A DNA stretch of 54,465 nt from Muribaculaceae bacterium. GTDB taxonomy: Bacteria > Bacteroidota > Bacteroidia > Bacteroidales > Muribaculaceae. Of this stretch, positions 34,001 to 41,476 are shown piece after piece. Location: contig JAFTDD010000049.1 of NCBI GenBank assembly GCA_017454355.1, positions 1-54,465 on the forward strand, written 5' to 3'. The stretch's first letter is position 1; every line of letters starts with the position of its first letter. The notes below the pieces were generated by a model, which did not search any database, was not told the origin of the DNA, and saw nothing but the letters and a program-made list of their open reading frames with translations. Made by a program: the position numbers and the translations under genes.

Positions 34001-34156
34001 AACCTTGCTGAACTGCTCCATCGGCTCGTCCCAATGGTTGTCCGACCCGTACAGGGCAATGCCCGTCACTGCCGGAGCCAAGGACTTGGCACCGGCGACA
34101 ATGCCAATGGCCGACATCACCGCCACCAGCAGCATTCTGTAGCATCTCGTTATCAT
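31001..34156 (-). CDS. Large secreted protein with repeated 'GEFNNWG' beta-sandwich modules
   Basis: A 1,051-residue exported protein. The signal peptide is MITRCYRMLLVAVMSAIGIV and on to AGA. Four modules repeat, each with a motif like LTGEFNNWG (about residues 152 and 375), LIGDFNDW (595) and ICGDFNGW (697), paired with WYG segments near 85, 314, 535 and 740. Such E-set/CBM48-like modules occur in starch-binding proteins of Bacteroidota (SusE/SusF), so carbohydrate binding is inferred. The C-terminus (RYYNLKGQQLTAPTAGVTIV, ending VKVVK) is T9SS-like. The start at 34156 begins the signal peptide and follows a good promoter by about 70 bp. Confidence 0.8.
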   Translation of the reverse strand: MITRCYRMLLVAVMSAIGIVAGAKSLAPAVTGIALYGSDNHWDEPMEQFSKVGDDVWQLSDVTIYGGTEFKLKLHINFNGEEWDEWYGSTTDGVETLKSAAPGTVVECDIRDGAPNFLIGHTGEFTFTMTYDDIDQLQFQFEGVFEEARYLTGEFNNWGEKQFTAWVGEYTLDLEEGWDQPISGQFLIVDQDYNYLGGVTDGEYYTITRDNPTLQLATDAQDKKNLYLADEGYYSFVVTDDNELTVSNWPVEVITASLVGSTRPGWDMSNATIIPLTLDSETGFFTNKQVPIPAGFNCQVLRHSSLSSVADAWYGGTSGTGVTEVPDSGDEFDLMTTTGDDFTFTGNGTFSFWLEQDFSSIRIYGIYENDPSYFLTGEFNNWGRDGDNVPFVKADGVSTLTHTFSGEFLIVDNYGNLLGGATDENHYWLHEDWPSVRLFTDLQAPNKKNIYVKDESEYTLTIENGELTVSGWPVETFSVWLMGATDDQWEGNELNFQLTKDESTGNYVLGQTDIPAGYRFQVVLRSSLSSVADVWYGAQADGDMHHVNEEVLGNIALGFNNKDIYFDRGGRFTFTVSPNCLNINIQGDFEPKLYFLIGDFNDWDEDSMVPFVMKDGELSLTMTLCGDFLIKDHDGNWIGANIGGDSPHMVFTANGNNVAITSNADKKNFCVELPSEYTLTLDSEMLFVTGFPTGGFYICGDFNGWRPELMTAGGDGTHSLVLTISENDQFKFRDHEAYWYGGDTGGEGDTYEIHRDWCSDIPLTKGDNGSNFIIKSDGNYKFVITEGDGNPTLSVVGLGFIHLADALEGISGQIEDDLFVAAIRPNSQEAYVSNGEDWVCLEGGYNTEDLQPGYCVNLSEMFCESVSDKDTAPTIVINDFYNNIYSDEPQIPEIIEIDLSKSFEMPKLSQVVKFKGVYYDGQLRGYSGNNGGKGQSINLDFLNNDPSVMGFTNGAYVSVTAAVMLQEPWQNAPRRARSSFEYDFQNIVARVLADAEDATTTGVATVTADATVIDTRYYNLKGQQLTAPTAGVTIVVTRYSDGSVTSVKVVK

Positions 34157-34228
34157 AATCAGTAGTATTTTATGACGGTAAAAATTTATTCTCTGCTTCA
34201 AGACCGTCGTCGTCTCGCCAATCGCTTG

Positions 34229-34254
34229 CAAATTTACACTATTTCCGCCACAAA
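34229..34254 (-). promoter_or_regulatory. Promoter of the large secreted protein
   Basis: Minus strand TAAATTTG (34236-34229) fits the -7 box and TTTG (34254-34251) lies 14 bp upstream. The ATG is 72 bp downstream, leaving a leader of about 65 bases. Confidence 0.55.
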
Positions 34255-34510
34255 AGCAACAATTTATCAAATTTAGTTGCGTTGGCGGGCAAGCGCTTGC
34301 TGGCCCGGATGTTACACCTACGGGTGAAATTAATGATAATTTGTGTTCAAATCCGGGAGGGTTTAGGCATGTAGGGGCAGAATTTATTCTACCCGATTGA
34401 CGACGGACGAGGGTGTGTCATAATTCTGGCACACCCTCCTTGTGTTTTCCTGTTTTTTTGCCTGATATGTTGTAAAACATAACAAAGCCTCTACTTTCCC
34501 AAGCGGAGGC

Positions 34511-34541
34511 TTTGCCATGTCAAAAAGTTTTTGTATCTTTG
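34511..34541 (+). promoter_or_regulatory. Promoter of the IS transposase
   Basis: TTTG (34511-34514) and TATCTTTG (34534-34541) are 19 bp apart, an ideal promoter. It begins inside the right arm of the 34484-34515 hairpin, so read-through transcripts could fold over the -33 region. Confidence 0.75.
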
Positions 34542-34564
34542 TGACATAAAACAAATTAAAAATT

Positions 34565-36127
34565 ATGGCCACAAAATTACACTTTCGTGAGCATATAAAC
34601 AAGCAATTGATTCTTTTTCCTGAAAGAATTGATAAGGATATCGCACCAGACGACCCGGTCCGTCTGGTCGATGCGGTTGTTGACGGTCTGGACATGAATC
34701 GCATCTATAGCTTATACTATGAGCGCGGCGCAAGTCCATACCACCCGAGGATGATGCTCAAGGTCATCATCTACGGCTACATGAACAACATCTACTCTTG
34801 CCGCAAGATCGAGGTCGCCCTCAAGCGTGACGTTCACTTCATATGGCTGGCCGGTTATGACCAGCCGGACTACAAGACCATCAACAACTTCCGCAACCGC
34901 GTCAAGGAAGAAATCGACAACGTGTTCACCCAGCTGGTGCTGATTCTGGCCGAGCGTGGTCTTGTGAGTCTTGATGTGGAGTACATCGACGGCACGAAGA
35001 TAGAGTCGAAGGCCAACAAATACACCTTCGTCTGGCGCAAGACCGTAGAGAAGAACCGCGCCAAGCTGATGGAGAAGATAGGAGTGCTGCTGAGCCAAAT
35101 CGATGATGCCATCGCCCAGGACAATGCGGACTCGCAGGAGAAGGTGGAATTCACCCCCGCTCAGTTGGGCGAGATCTGCGACGAGTTGCGCCAGTCGCTG
35201 GCCCGGGCTCCCGAGCCTGCCTGCAAGCAGGAGAAGGAGGCTCTCCGAAAGCAGGAGAAGGAAATAAAGCGACTTGAACAGATGGGCGACAAACTCAGCG
35301 AGTATGACGGTCGGCTCGAACAGATTGGCGAGCGCAACTCCATGTCCAAGACCGACCCCGACGCCACATTCATGCGCATGAAGGAGGACGCGATGAACAA
35401 CGGGCAGACCAAGCCCGGCTACAACGTTCAGATTGCCACCGAGAACCAGTTCATCACCGACTTCGGCCTGTTCCACAACCCCACGGACACGCTCACGCTG
35501 CCCACGTTCCTGTCCTCGTTCCGCAGCCGATACGGGCACATGCCCGACGAGTGCTGCGCCGACTCCGGCTACGGCAGCGAGGAGAACTACCGGTTCATGG
35601 AGGAACACTCCATCGAGGCTTTCGTCAAGTACAACTACTTCCACAAGGAGTTGAGAGACGCGTTCACAAGCGACCCCTTCCGCACCGGGAACCTCCACTA
35701 CAACGCCCACGGCGATTACTTCGTCTGCCCGATGGGGCAGCATATGACACGCGTGGGCTCACGCAAGTCAAGGACAGCAAGCGGCTATGTCAGTGACCTG
35801 GCGGTCTACCGTGCGCAGCGGTGCCGGGGCTGCCCGCTCCGTGGCTCGTGCCACAAGGGCGGTCAGGACAACCGCGAGATTGTGGTCAACCACCGGCTGG
35901 ACGGGTACAGGCGCAAGGCGCGGGAGAGGCTCACCTCGGAAAAGGGGCTCACGCACCGCTCAAGAAGACCCATAGAGCCCGAGGCCGTGTTCGGGCAGAT
36001 GAAATTCAACATGGCATACAGGCGCTTCCGCCACTTCGGACAGGACAAGGTCACAATGGACTTTGCCTTCTTAGCCATTGCATTCAACATCAAGAAATGG
36101 GCCGCAAAAACGGCAAAATCCGCCTGA
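34565..36127 (+). CDS. IS1182-family DDE transposase
   Basis: A 520-residue transposase. The N-terminal DUF772 domain has DKDIAPDDPVRLVDAVVDGL and YHPRMMLKVIIYGYMNNIYS. The DDE catalytic region follows: first Asp near VEYIDGTKIES, second in CCADSGYGSEENYRFMEE, Glu in PEAVFGQMKFNMAYRRFR. A Cys cluster (CRGCPLRGSC) precedes the last segment, as is usual for the family. The length is full and the frame intact, so the element may be active. It carries its own promoter and lies between matching terminal repeats. Confidence 0.92.
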   Translation: MATKLHFREHINKQLILFPERIDKDIAPDDPVRLVDAVVDGLDMNRIYSLYYERGASPYHPRMMLKVIIYGYMNNIYSCRKIEVALKRDVHFIWLAGYDQPDYKTINNFRNRVKEEIDNVFTQLVLILAERGLVSLDVEYIDGTKIESKANKYTFVWRKTVEKNRAKLMEKIGVLLSQIDDAIAQDNADSQEKVEFTPAQLGEICDELRQSLARAPEPACKQEKEALRKQEKEIKRLEQMGDKLSEYDGRLEQIGERNSMSKTDPDATFMRMKEDAMNNGQTKPGYNVQIATENQFITDFGLFHNPTDTLTLPTFLSSFRSRYGHMPDECCADSGYGSEENYRFMEEHSIEAFVKYNYFHKELRDAFTSDPFRTGNLHYNAHGDYFVCPMGQHMTRVGSRKSRTASGYVSDLAVYRAQRCRGCPLRGSCHKGGQDNREIVVNHRLDGYRRKARERLTSEKGLTHRSRRPIEPEAVFGQMKFNMAYRRFRHFGQDKVTMDFAFLAIAFNIKKWAAKTAKSA

Positions 36128-36338
36128 AACGGCGGGAATACACCTTCCACTGTCCTATTTTGCCACACAGTTCAAACTTTACACTCTGACAATCGGATAT
36201 TTTGGAAAAAAACAGAAAAACAAGCCGCCTGAAATATATCGCATTCTCAGGCGGTTTGTTCCCTATCAGGGAGAGTGAAATCGAATTATGACACACCCTC
36301 CTACATGTTACCTGCTACACGCCGCGTGAATGATATGT

Positions 36339-36460
36339 ATTGAGCGCGGATAAAGGCCTCTCCCCTACTCTGATTAAAAACTAACGTCCTGCCACTCAAA
36401 TCCCATGAGTGGCGGGACGTTGCCTTGTTTCCGATGGGCAGAATAAATTCTGCCCCTACA
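36339..36460. repeat. 122-bp direct repeat, copy 2
   Basis: This matches 30538-30659 with about three differences and starts with the same vapC-tail sequence ATTGAGCGCGGATAA although no vapC precedes it. It contains the hairpin with arms AACGTCCTGCCACTCA (36383-36398) and TGAGTGGCGGGACGTT (36406-36421). The bases just left of it (CTACACGCCGCGTGAATGAT) resemble those just right of copy 1. Confidence 0.88.
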
Positions 36461-36549
36461 TGCTACATGCTATGTGCTACATGCTACATGCTACATGCTA
36501 CATGCTACGTGCTACATGCTACGTGCTACATGCTACATGCTACGTGCTA
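36454..36549. repeat. CTACATG heptamer tandem array
   Basis: About thirteen copies of a 7-bp unit, CTACATG with variants CTATGTG and CTACGTG, run without interruption into the stop codon (CTA of the plus strand, 36547-36549) of the SPFH gene. Pure short tandem repeats of this kind readily change copy number. Confidence 0.9.
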
Positions 36550-37515
36550 CTTCACGGGGGGCTCGGGGGCGTTGAACAGTTCACGGATGCCGCCGATGCT
36601 GCCCAGCAGGTTGCTCGCCTCGAACGGCAGGAACACCGTCTTGGTGCGGTCGCCGCTGGCCACCTCCTCGAGCATTGTGATATACTTCTGCGCCAGCAGG
36701 TAGTTGGCCGGATTGGTGCTCTTGCCCACGGCCTCGGTCACCACCTCGATAGCCTTGGCCTCGGCCTCGGCGCGGCGGATGCGTGCCTGCGCCTCACCCT
36801 CGGCGCGTAAAATCTCGGTCTGGCGGTCTGCCTCCGCCTGATTGATGCGGGCCTCCTTCTGACCCTCACTCTGCAGGATTGCGGCAGCCTTCTGACCCTC
36901 GCTCGTGAGGATGGTGGCGCGCTTGTTACGCTCGGCCTGCATCTGCTTCTCCATAGCCTGCAGCACGCTTTGCGGCGGCTGAATGTCTTGCAACTCAACG
37001 CGGTTCACCTTGATGCCCCACTTGTTGGTGGCGTCGTCAAGAACGGCGCGTAACTTCGTGTTGATCGTGTCGCGGCTCGTGAGCGTCTCGTCAAGTTCCA
37101 GTTCGCCGATGATGTTACGCAGCGTGGTCTGCGTCAACTTCTCGATAGCGTTGGGCAGGTTGTTGATCTCATAAACTGCCTTGAACGGGTCAACAATCTG
37201 GAAGTAGAGCAGCGCGTTGATCTGCGTCTGCACGTTGTCCTTGGTGATCACATTCTGCTTGTCGAAGTCGTAAACCTGCTCACGGAGGTCGATGTCGGTT
37301 GTGTAAACATATCGTCCGGCGACCATTGTCACAAACTCCTTGGCGCGGTCCACAAACGGAATGATAACGTTAATGCCCGGCTTGAGCGTAGCGTGGTAGC
37401 GGCCCAGGCGCTCGATGATTTTTGTCTCGCTCTGCGGGATAATCACGATGGTCATCTTCACCACAATCAGGGCGAGAATCACAATTGCAATTAAAATAAT
37501 TAATGATGCATCCAT
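36547..37515 (-). CDS. SPFH/Band 7 membrane protein (stomatin/QmcA-like)
   Basis: A 322-residue membrane-anchored protein. One transmembrane segment lies at residues about 4-26 (LIILIAIVILALIVVKMTIV). The SPFH domain follows (SETKIIERLGRYHATLKPGI, then NVIIPFVDRA), and then a long Ala/Glu-rich coiled coil (EAEAKAIEVVTEAVG) and a short tail. SPFH proteins form membrane rings and scaffolds and often work with NfeD proteins, which is encoded 186 bp upstream in the same direction. The stop codon falls in a CTACATG array, so the exact C-terminus may vary between strains. Confidence 0.9.
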   Translation of the reverse strand: MDASLIILIAIVILALIVVKMTIVIIPQSETKIIERLGRYHATLKPGINVIIPFVDRAKEFVTMVAGRYVYTTDIDLREQVYDFDKQNVITKDNVQTQINALLYFQIVDPFKAVYEINNLPNAIEKLTQTTLRNIIGELELDETLTSRDTINTKLRAVLDDATNKWGIKVNRVELQDIQPPQSVLQAMEKQMQAERNKRATILTSEGQKAAAILQSEGQKEARINQAEADRQTEILRAEGEAQARIRRAEAEAKAIEVVTEAVGKSTNPANYLLAQKYITMLEEVASGDRTKTVFLPFEASNLLGSIGGIRELFNAPEPPVK

Positions 37516-37539
37516 TTTATTGAAAGTTATTGGTTGTTT

Positions 37540-37690
37540 TTAGAACATGAATTATATTGAAATTTCCATAAAATATTTCTCCCGTGAATCATCGTGAAAT
37601 TACGTGAATTAAATTTGACGGATATTCACGTTAAATTAACGGGAGACTGAAAAATCATGAATAATTTATGGAAATTCATGTTTAAAATAA
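37540..37690. repeat. Nested AT-rich palindrome between NfeD and SPFH genes
   Basis: The outer arms are AACATGAATTATATTGAAAT and TTATGGAAATTCATGTTTAA; the inner arms are CTCCCGTGAATCATCGTGAA and GATATTCACGTTAAATTAAC followed by GGGAG. Two palindrome types are nested one inside the other. Confidence 0.65.
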
Positions 37691-37701
37691 TAATAGACAG
37701 G

Positions 37702-38154
37702 TCAAGCAGGGGTGACGGTGATGATGATAGACTCCATAGCCGTCACGCGCACACGCGCGCCCTTGTCGATAGGGGAGCCGTCGGCCGTGCGTGCCTTCCA
37801 GTCGTCGCCGTCGATGGCCACGCGGCCATAACCGCCGGCCTCGATGGCCTCGCTAACCGTTCCCTCGCGGCCAATCACCGCCTCGGCGTTGCTCGCGCGG
37901 TGGTCATCATTGCGATGAAGGTAGCGCAGTGCCGCAGGACGCACAAAAAACAACGTCAGCACCGACACGCAGGCAAACACTATCACCTGTACCGTGAACG
38001 ACATTCCGCATGCCGCAGCAAGCACGCTGGCCAACGCGCCAATCGCGAAACTCATAATGAAAAAATCGCCGCTGAAAACTTCTAAAATCAGTAGCACAAA
38101 AAACGCGGCTGTCCACATCTGCCACAAGTTCTCTTTAAAATATTCGATAATCAT
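37702..38154 (-). CDS. NfeD-like membrane protein
   Basis: A 150-residue protein with two or three hydrophobic helices in the first 75 residues (MWTAAFFVLLILEVFSGDFF, IGALASVLAAACG, VIVFACVSVLTLFFV). A C-terminal OB-fold-like NfeD domain follows (VIGREGTVSEAIEAGGYGRV, then IDKGARVRVTAMES). NfeD proteins associate with SPFH proteins; the SPFH gene follows downstream. A TATTTTTG promoter box lies just upstream of the start. Confidence 0.87.
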   Translation of the reverse strand: MIIEYFKENLWQMWTAAFFVLLILEVFSGDFFIMSFAIGALASVLAAACGMSFTVQVIVFACVSVLTLFFVRPAALRYLHRNDDHRASNAEAVIGREGTVSEAIEAGGYGRVAIDGDDWKARTADGSPIDKGARVRVTAMESIIITVTPA

Positions 38155-38176
38155 ATCTCAAATGGTTTTTACGCGA

Positions 38177-38184
38177 CAAAAATA
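38177..38184 (-). promoter_or_regulatory. -7 box TATTTTTG of the nfeD-like gene
   Basis: TATTTTTG (minus strand) lies 22 bp before the ATG at 38154 and fits TAnnTTTG. No clear TTTG at -33. Confidence 0.6.
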
Positions 38185-38612
38185 AACAATTTTTGCCGAC
38201 TTTCCTAATCCTATGCAATTTTTGTGCCACACTCCACAATTTTTTTTCAAACACGAATTATCATGAATTTATTCATAAATTTTATCCCTTTGAGGCTGCA
38301 AAATCCCGACTAAACCGATGGGGGAGTGTTCAAATTTTCAATTCTCACCGCGCCAAAACTGCCCTATGTGCCTGAAATCCCGTTCAATTAACCATTTTGG
38401 CGGTTTATCGCTAAAAAATCCGAAATGTGAACAAATGTGAATTTCTGTCTGAACGGCCTGCATTCCATCCCATAATCAGTAGGGCCTGGCCTTGGCCTGG
38501 CCGAATCCTGCGGCGAAGTTGTCGGCAGGGTAGGGGAGTGCTCTATGACTTGAACGATGTAATGCGTTTGCCTCATTGACCGCCTCCCCTCCTTCAGGAA
38601 TGGGGGTGCACA
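38185..38612. other. Gene-free gap with repeat fragments
   Basis: It holds one arm of an AT-rich palindrome (about 38250-38285, CACGAATTATCATGAATTTA), a GTAGGGCCTGGCCTTGGCC repeat fragment near 38480 resembling one at 458, and a degenerate CTCCCCTCCTTCAGGAATGG palindrome near 38583. A 62-codon open frame at 38388-38576 crosses the repeat fragment and shows no family features. Confidence 0.65.
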
Positions 38613-39065
38613 TTACTCGCGAGTGTGCGAGTCGATGATGATCGTCACCGGGCCGTCATTAATGAGGCTCACCTGCATGTTGGCGCCAAACACACCTCGG
38701 GCCACCGGTTTGCCCACCAGTTGTTCCACCTTCTCACAAAAGTGTTCATACAGCGGCTTGGCAACTTCCGGTCGCGCCGCGCGGATATAAGACGGACGGT
38801 TGCCCTTGCGGGTAGACGCGTGCAGTGTGAACTGGCTAACGGCCATTACCTCGCCGCCGGCCTGACGCACGTCGATATTCATTACGCCTTTTTCGTCGTC
38901 AAAGATGCGCATCGATGCCAGTTTTTGCGCCAACCAGTCAGCGTCCTCGCGTGTGTCGCCGTTCTCAACGCCCACCAGGCACATCATTCCGCCGGCGATG
39001 TGGCTCACCGGCTCTCCGTCGATAGCCACAACAGCCTCTCTAACCCTCTGTATTACCAGTCTCAT
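38613..39065 (-). CDS. dtd: D-aminoacyl-tRNA deacylase
   Basis: A 150-residue cytoplasmic enzyme that removes D-amino acids (and Gly from tRNA-Ala) wrongly attached to tRNA. It has full family length. MRLVIQRVREAVVAIDGE is the standard N-terminus. The active-site motifs are SQFTLHAST (about 80-88) and the Gly-cis-Pro motif in NDGPVTIIID at the C-terminus. It is on the minus strand between gene-free gaps, with no obvious operon partner. Confidence 0.95.
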   Translation of the reverse strand: MRLVIQRVREAVVAIDGEPVSHIAGGMMCLVGVENGDTREDADWLAQKLASMRIFDDEKGVMNIDVRQAGGEVMAVSQFTLHASTRKGNRPSYIRAARPEVAKPLYEHFCEKVEQLVGKPVARGVFGANMQVSLINDGPVTIIIDSHTRE

Positions 39066-39094
39066 ATCGTTCTCTTTTCATGTTATAGTTTAAT

Positions 39095-39357
39095 ATATCA
39101 TGAATTTCCATTAATTGTCCATGAATTTTTATCTCACGTAATTTGGGTTTCTAAAGTAGTAATAGTTTTGAATATCAGTGTTTTGTAGGGACACAATTCA
39201 TTGTGTCCGCCCCTGCGGCATGTGGACACAATGAATTGTGTCCCTACATTTTCTTGGATTATTACTTGATAATCACTATGTTCCATTTTAGAAACTTGTG
39301 TTATTGATTTTAATTATAATATTTAGAATAAATATTCATGGAAATTCATGTTAAAAA
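39095..39357. repeat. AT-rich arms around a GGACACAAT palindrome pair
   Basis: An outer pair, TCATGAATTTCCATTAATTG at about 39100 and AATATTCATGGAAATTCATG at about 39328, encloses two 20-bp palindromes, GGACACAATTCATTGTGTCC (39189-39208) and GGACACAATGAATTGTGTCC (39224-39243). The latter pair resembles the arrangement at 261-313 but with a different core. Confidence 0.7.
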
Positions 39358-41205
39358 TTAATCAGCGACTTTTTGCATTGCACTCAGTTCGTTATTCGTG
39401 TTTAAGGCGGCTGTCACGGCGGCTGCTTTGGCCGTGCCGATGACTGCGGCCAACTCATCAACTGACGCTTCGCGAATACGCTTCAAGCTCTTGAAGTGCT
39501 TGAGTAACAGTTCTTTAGTCTTTGGGCCAATACCGCTGATGTCGTCTAACGCGCTGTGAACCTGCGACTTGCTGCGTCGTTTTCGGTGGAACGTGATTGC
39601 GAAGCGGTGTGATTCGTCGCGCAGGCGTTGGATAACTCGCAGCGTCTCACTGTTGCGGTCGATGTTGAACGGCAGTTCGTCTCCCGGAAAGAAGATTTCG
39701 TCCATACGCTTGGCCAGACCCACCACGGCAATGCTGTCTTCACCTATCGCTTCGAGTGCGTCAATAGCCGCCGTCAGTTGCCCTTTGCCGCCATCAACAA
39801 CGATGAGGTGGGGGAGTTCTTGACCTTCTTCTTTGAGGCGCGTTACGCGGCGTGTAATCACTTCGCGCATCGAGTCAAAGTCATCGTTGCCGGCAGCCGT
39901 CTTGATGATGTAATGACGGTATTCTTTCTTGCTTGGTTTGCCGTTACGGAACACTACGCACGACGCCACGGCGTCGCTGCCCTGAATGTTGGAATTGTCG
40001 AAGCATTCGATGTGCCGTGGCAACGTGTCGAGGTGAAGGTCGCGCATCATTGTGGTCATGGTGCGTGTGGCGCGTTGTTCGGGGTTGAGTTTCTCCATCA
40101 TCTTCAACCGGTCCTGCTTCCGTTGCAACGCGTTTTTTATTGCTATATCCAGCAGTTTGCGCTTGTCGCCTCGTTGTGGTATGACGTACTCTACACCTTC
40201 GCTTTCAACATCAGGAAGAACATTGACAACGACCTCGCGTATACGGTCTCGCTGATACATTGTGGCGAAACGATGCCTGATTTCACTGATTGCCAGTGAC
40301 ATCAATCCTTGCGGTGTCGCCTCGTCGTCGTGGGTGTTAGTTTTATATTCAAGAGTAAGCGACTGTACCACCGAGCCGTTGCGCACGTGCATAAAGTTCA
40401 CGTATGCAGTGTCGTCGTCGATGTTTATTGCAAACACGTCGATGTTATGGACAGTAGGGGAGACGATACATGATTTCGTGCGAAGTTTCTCGAGCAGCAT
40501 CAGTTTGCGTTTCGCTACTTCTGCTTCCTCAAATTTGAGATCGCCGGCAAGCGTCATCATTTCTTCCTGCAGGTGTTCAGCCACGAGTTTAGTGTCGCCG
40601 TTGAGAATTCCTTTTATCTGTTCGATATATTGAGCGTATTGTTCTGCGCTAACTAATCCCTGACAACAGCCCTCGCAATTTTTGATGTGAAATTGCAAGC
40701 AGAGACGATGTTTTTTGGTCTCGATTGTTTCACGTGAAACATTGTGTCGACATGTCCTGATGGGGAATATCTGGTGTAGTGCAGTGACCAGTGTGTGAGC
40801 GATTTCTGCCTTAGGATACGGTCCGAAAAACAAGGCGCCGCGATGAACCTTTTCACGTGTGATAAACACTCGCGGGTATAATTCTTTTGTCACACAAATC
40901 CACGGGTAGGATTTGTCGTCCTTTAGCAGTACGTTGTACTTTGGCTGGTACTCTTTTATGAGATTGTTCTCCAGGTCGAGAGCCTCTTCCTCGGTATTGA
41001 CGACGGTGTATTCCATGTCGGCGATGTTGCTCACCAACCTATTGGTGCGCTCCACTTCGTGCTCGCGGTTGAAGTAGGAACTGACGCGCCGTTTCAGGTT
41101 TTTCGCCTTGCCGACGTAGATAATTGTGCCCTCACTGTTGTAGTATCTGTACACGCCCGGCGTTTCGGGTAACAGAGATATTTTCAGCCTCAGCCTCTCG
41201 TCCAT
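39358..41205 (-). CDS. uvrC: Excinuclease ABC subunit C
   Basis: A 615-residue nucleotide-excision repair nuclease that, with UvrA and UvrB, cuts on both sides of DNA damage. The N-terminal GIY-YIG nuclease is seen in PGVYRYYNSEGTIIYVGKAK (residues 15-34). A UVR motif lies near 215 (DLKFEEAEVAKRKLMLLEKL). The C-terminal RNase-H-like nuclease has ECFDNSNIQGSDAVAS and IVVDGGKGQL, and a helix-hairpin-helix pair ends it (DDISGIGPKTKELLLKHFKS). It is full length. A perfect parS sequence (40726-40741) is embedded in the reading frame at about residues 155-160, where it encodes VSRET. Confidence 0.96.
   Translation of the reverse strand: MDERLRLKISLLPETPGVYRYYNSEGTIIYVGKAKNLKRRVSSYFNREHEVERTNRLVSNIADMEYTVVNTEEEALDLENNLIKEYQPKYNVLLKDDKSYPWICVTKELYPRVFITREKVHRGALFFGPYPKAEIAHTLVTALHQIFPIRTCRHNVSRETIETKKHRLCLQFHIKNCEGCCQGLVSAEQYAQYIEQIKGILNGDTKLVAEHLQEEMMTLAGDLKFEEAEVAKRKLMLLEKLRTKSCIVSPTVHNIDVFAINIDDDTAYVNFMHVRNGSVVQSLTLEYKTNTHDDEATPQGLMSLAISEIRHRFATMYQRDRIREVVVNVLPDVESEGVEYVIPQRGDKRKLLDIAIKNALQRKQDRLKMMEKLNPEQRATRTMTTMMRDLHLDTLPRHIECFDNSNIQGSDAVASCVVFRNGKPSKKEYRHYIIKTAAGNDDFDSMREVITRRVTRLKEEGQELPHLIVVDGGKGQLTAAIDALEAIGEDSIAVVGLAKRMDEIFFPGDELPFNIDRNSETLRVIQRLRDESHRFAITFHRKRRSKSQVHSALDDISGIGPKTKELLLKHFKSLKRIREASVDELAAVIGTAKAAAVTAALNTNNELSAMQKVAD
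40726..40741. promoter_or_regulatory. parS: parS site inside uvrC
   Basis: TGTTTCACGTGAAACA is a perfect 16-bp palindrome and an exact match to the bacterial parS consensus (TGTTNCACGTGAAACA) bound by ParB. It lies in uvrC, where it encodes part of NVSRETI. A second identical site is at 42049-42064. Confidence 0.92.
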
Positions 41206-41260
41206 TTTAATTCCCCCGTCAATATTTCACATATAGCTAACTGCAAAAGTGTCGTAATTT

Positions 41261-41476
41261 TTTTAAACATGAATTGCCATTAATTACCATTAATTTTATA
41301 CAAGAGAACATGAGGACATGACGACATGAGAACATGAGATTGTTCTCTGACTAATTCATGATTAATTTATGGACAATTTATGGAAATTCATGTTAAAAAT
41401 TATTCTATGCAAGATGTGTTTTTTTTGCAGTGTTACATTAATGGATATTAATGGAAATTCGTGTTCTATCTTCGGT
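41261..41476. repeat. AT-rich palindrome of the CCATTAAT type
   Basis: The left arm is AACATGAATTGCCATTAATT then ACCATTAATTTTA; the right arm is TTAATTTATGGACAATTTAT then GGAAATTCATGTTAAAAA. The core carries AGAGAACATGAGGACATGAC and GAACATGAGA repeats, related to the cores at 13137-13248 and 29510-29630. A partial arm lies at 41440-41470. Confidence 0.75.

Larger units (their letters stand above)
34409..36300 (+). mobile_element. Complete IS1182-family insertion sequence
   Basis: A 1,892-bp element bounded by perfect 18-bp inverted repeats GAGGGTGTGTCATAATTC (34409-34426) and its complement (36283-36300). It encodes one transposase (34565-36127). Each end has an inward hairpin: CAAAGCCTC / GAGGCTTTG near 34484-34515 and ACAAGCCGCCTGA / TCAGGCGGTTTGT near 36221-36260, which may block transcription entering from outside. 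No clear target-site duplication is seen beside the ends. Confidence 0.9.

Noticed and set aside
38388-38576. A 62-codon minus-strand frame upstream of dtd
   Set aside because: It crosses dispersed repeat fragments and shows no homology-like pattern or promoter.
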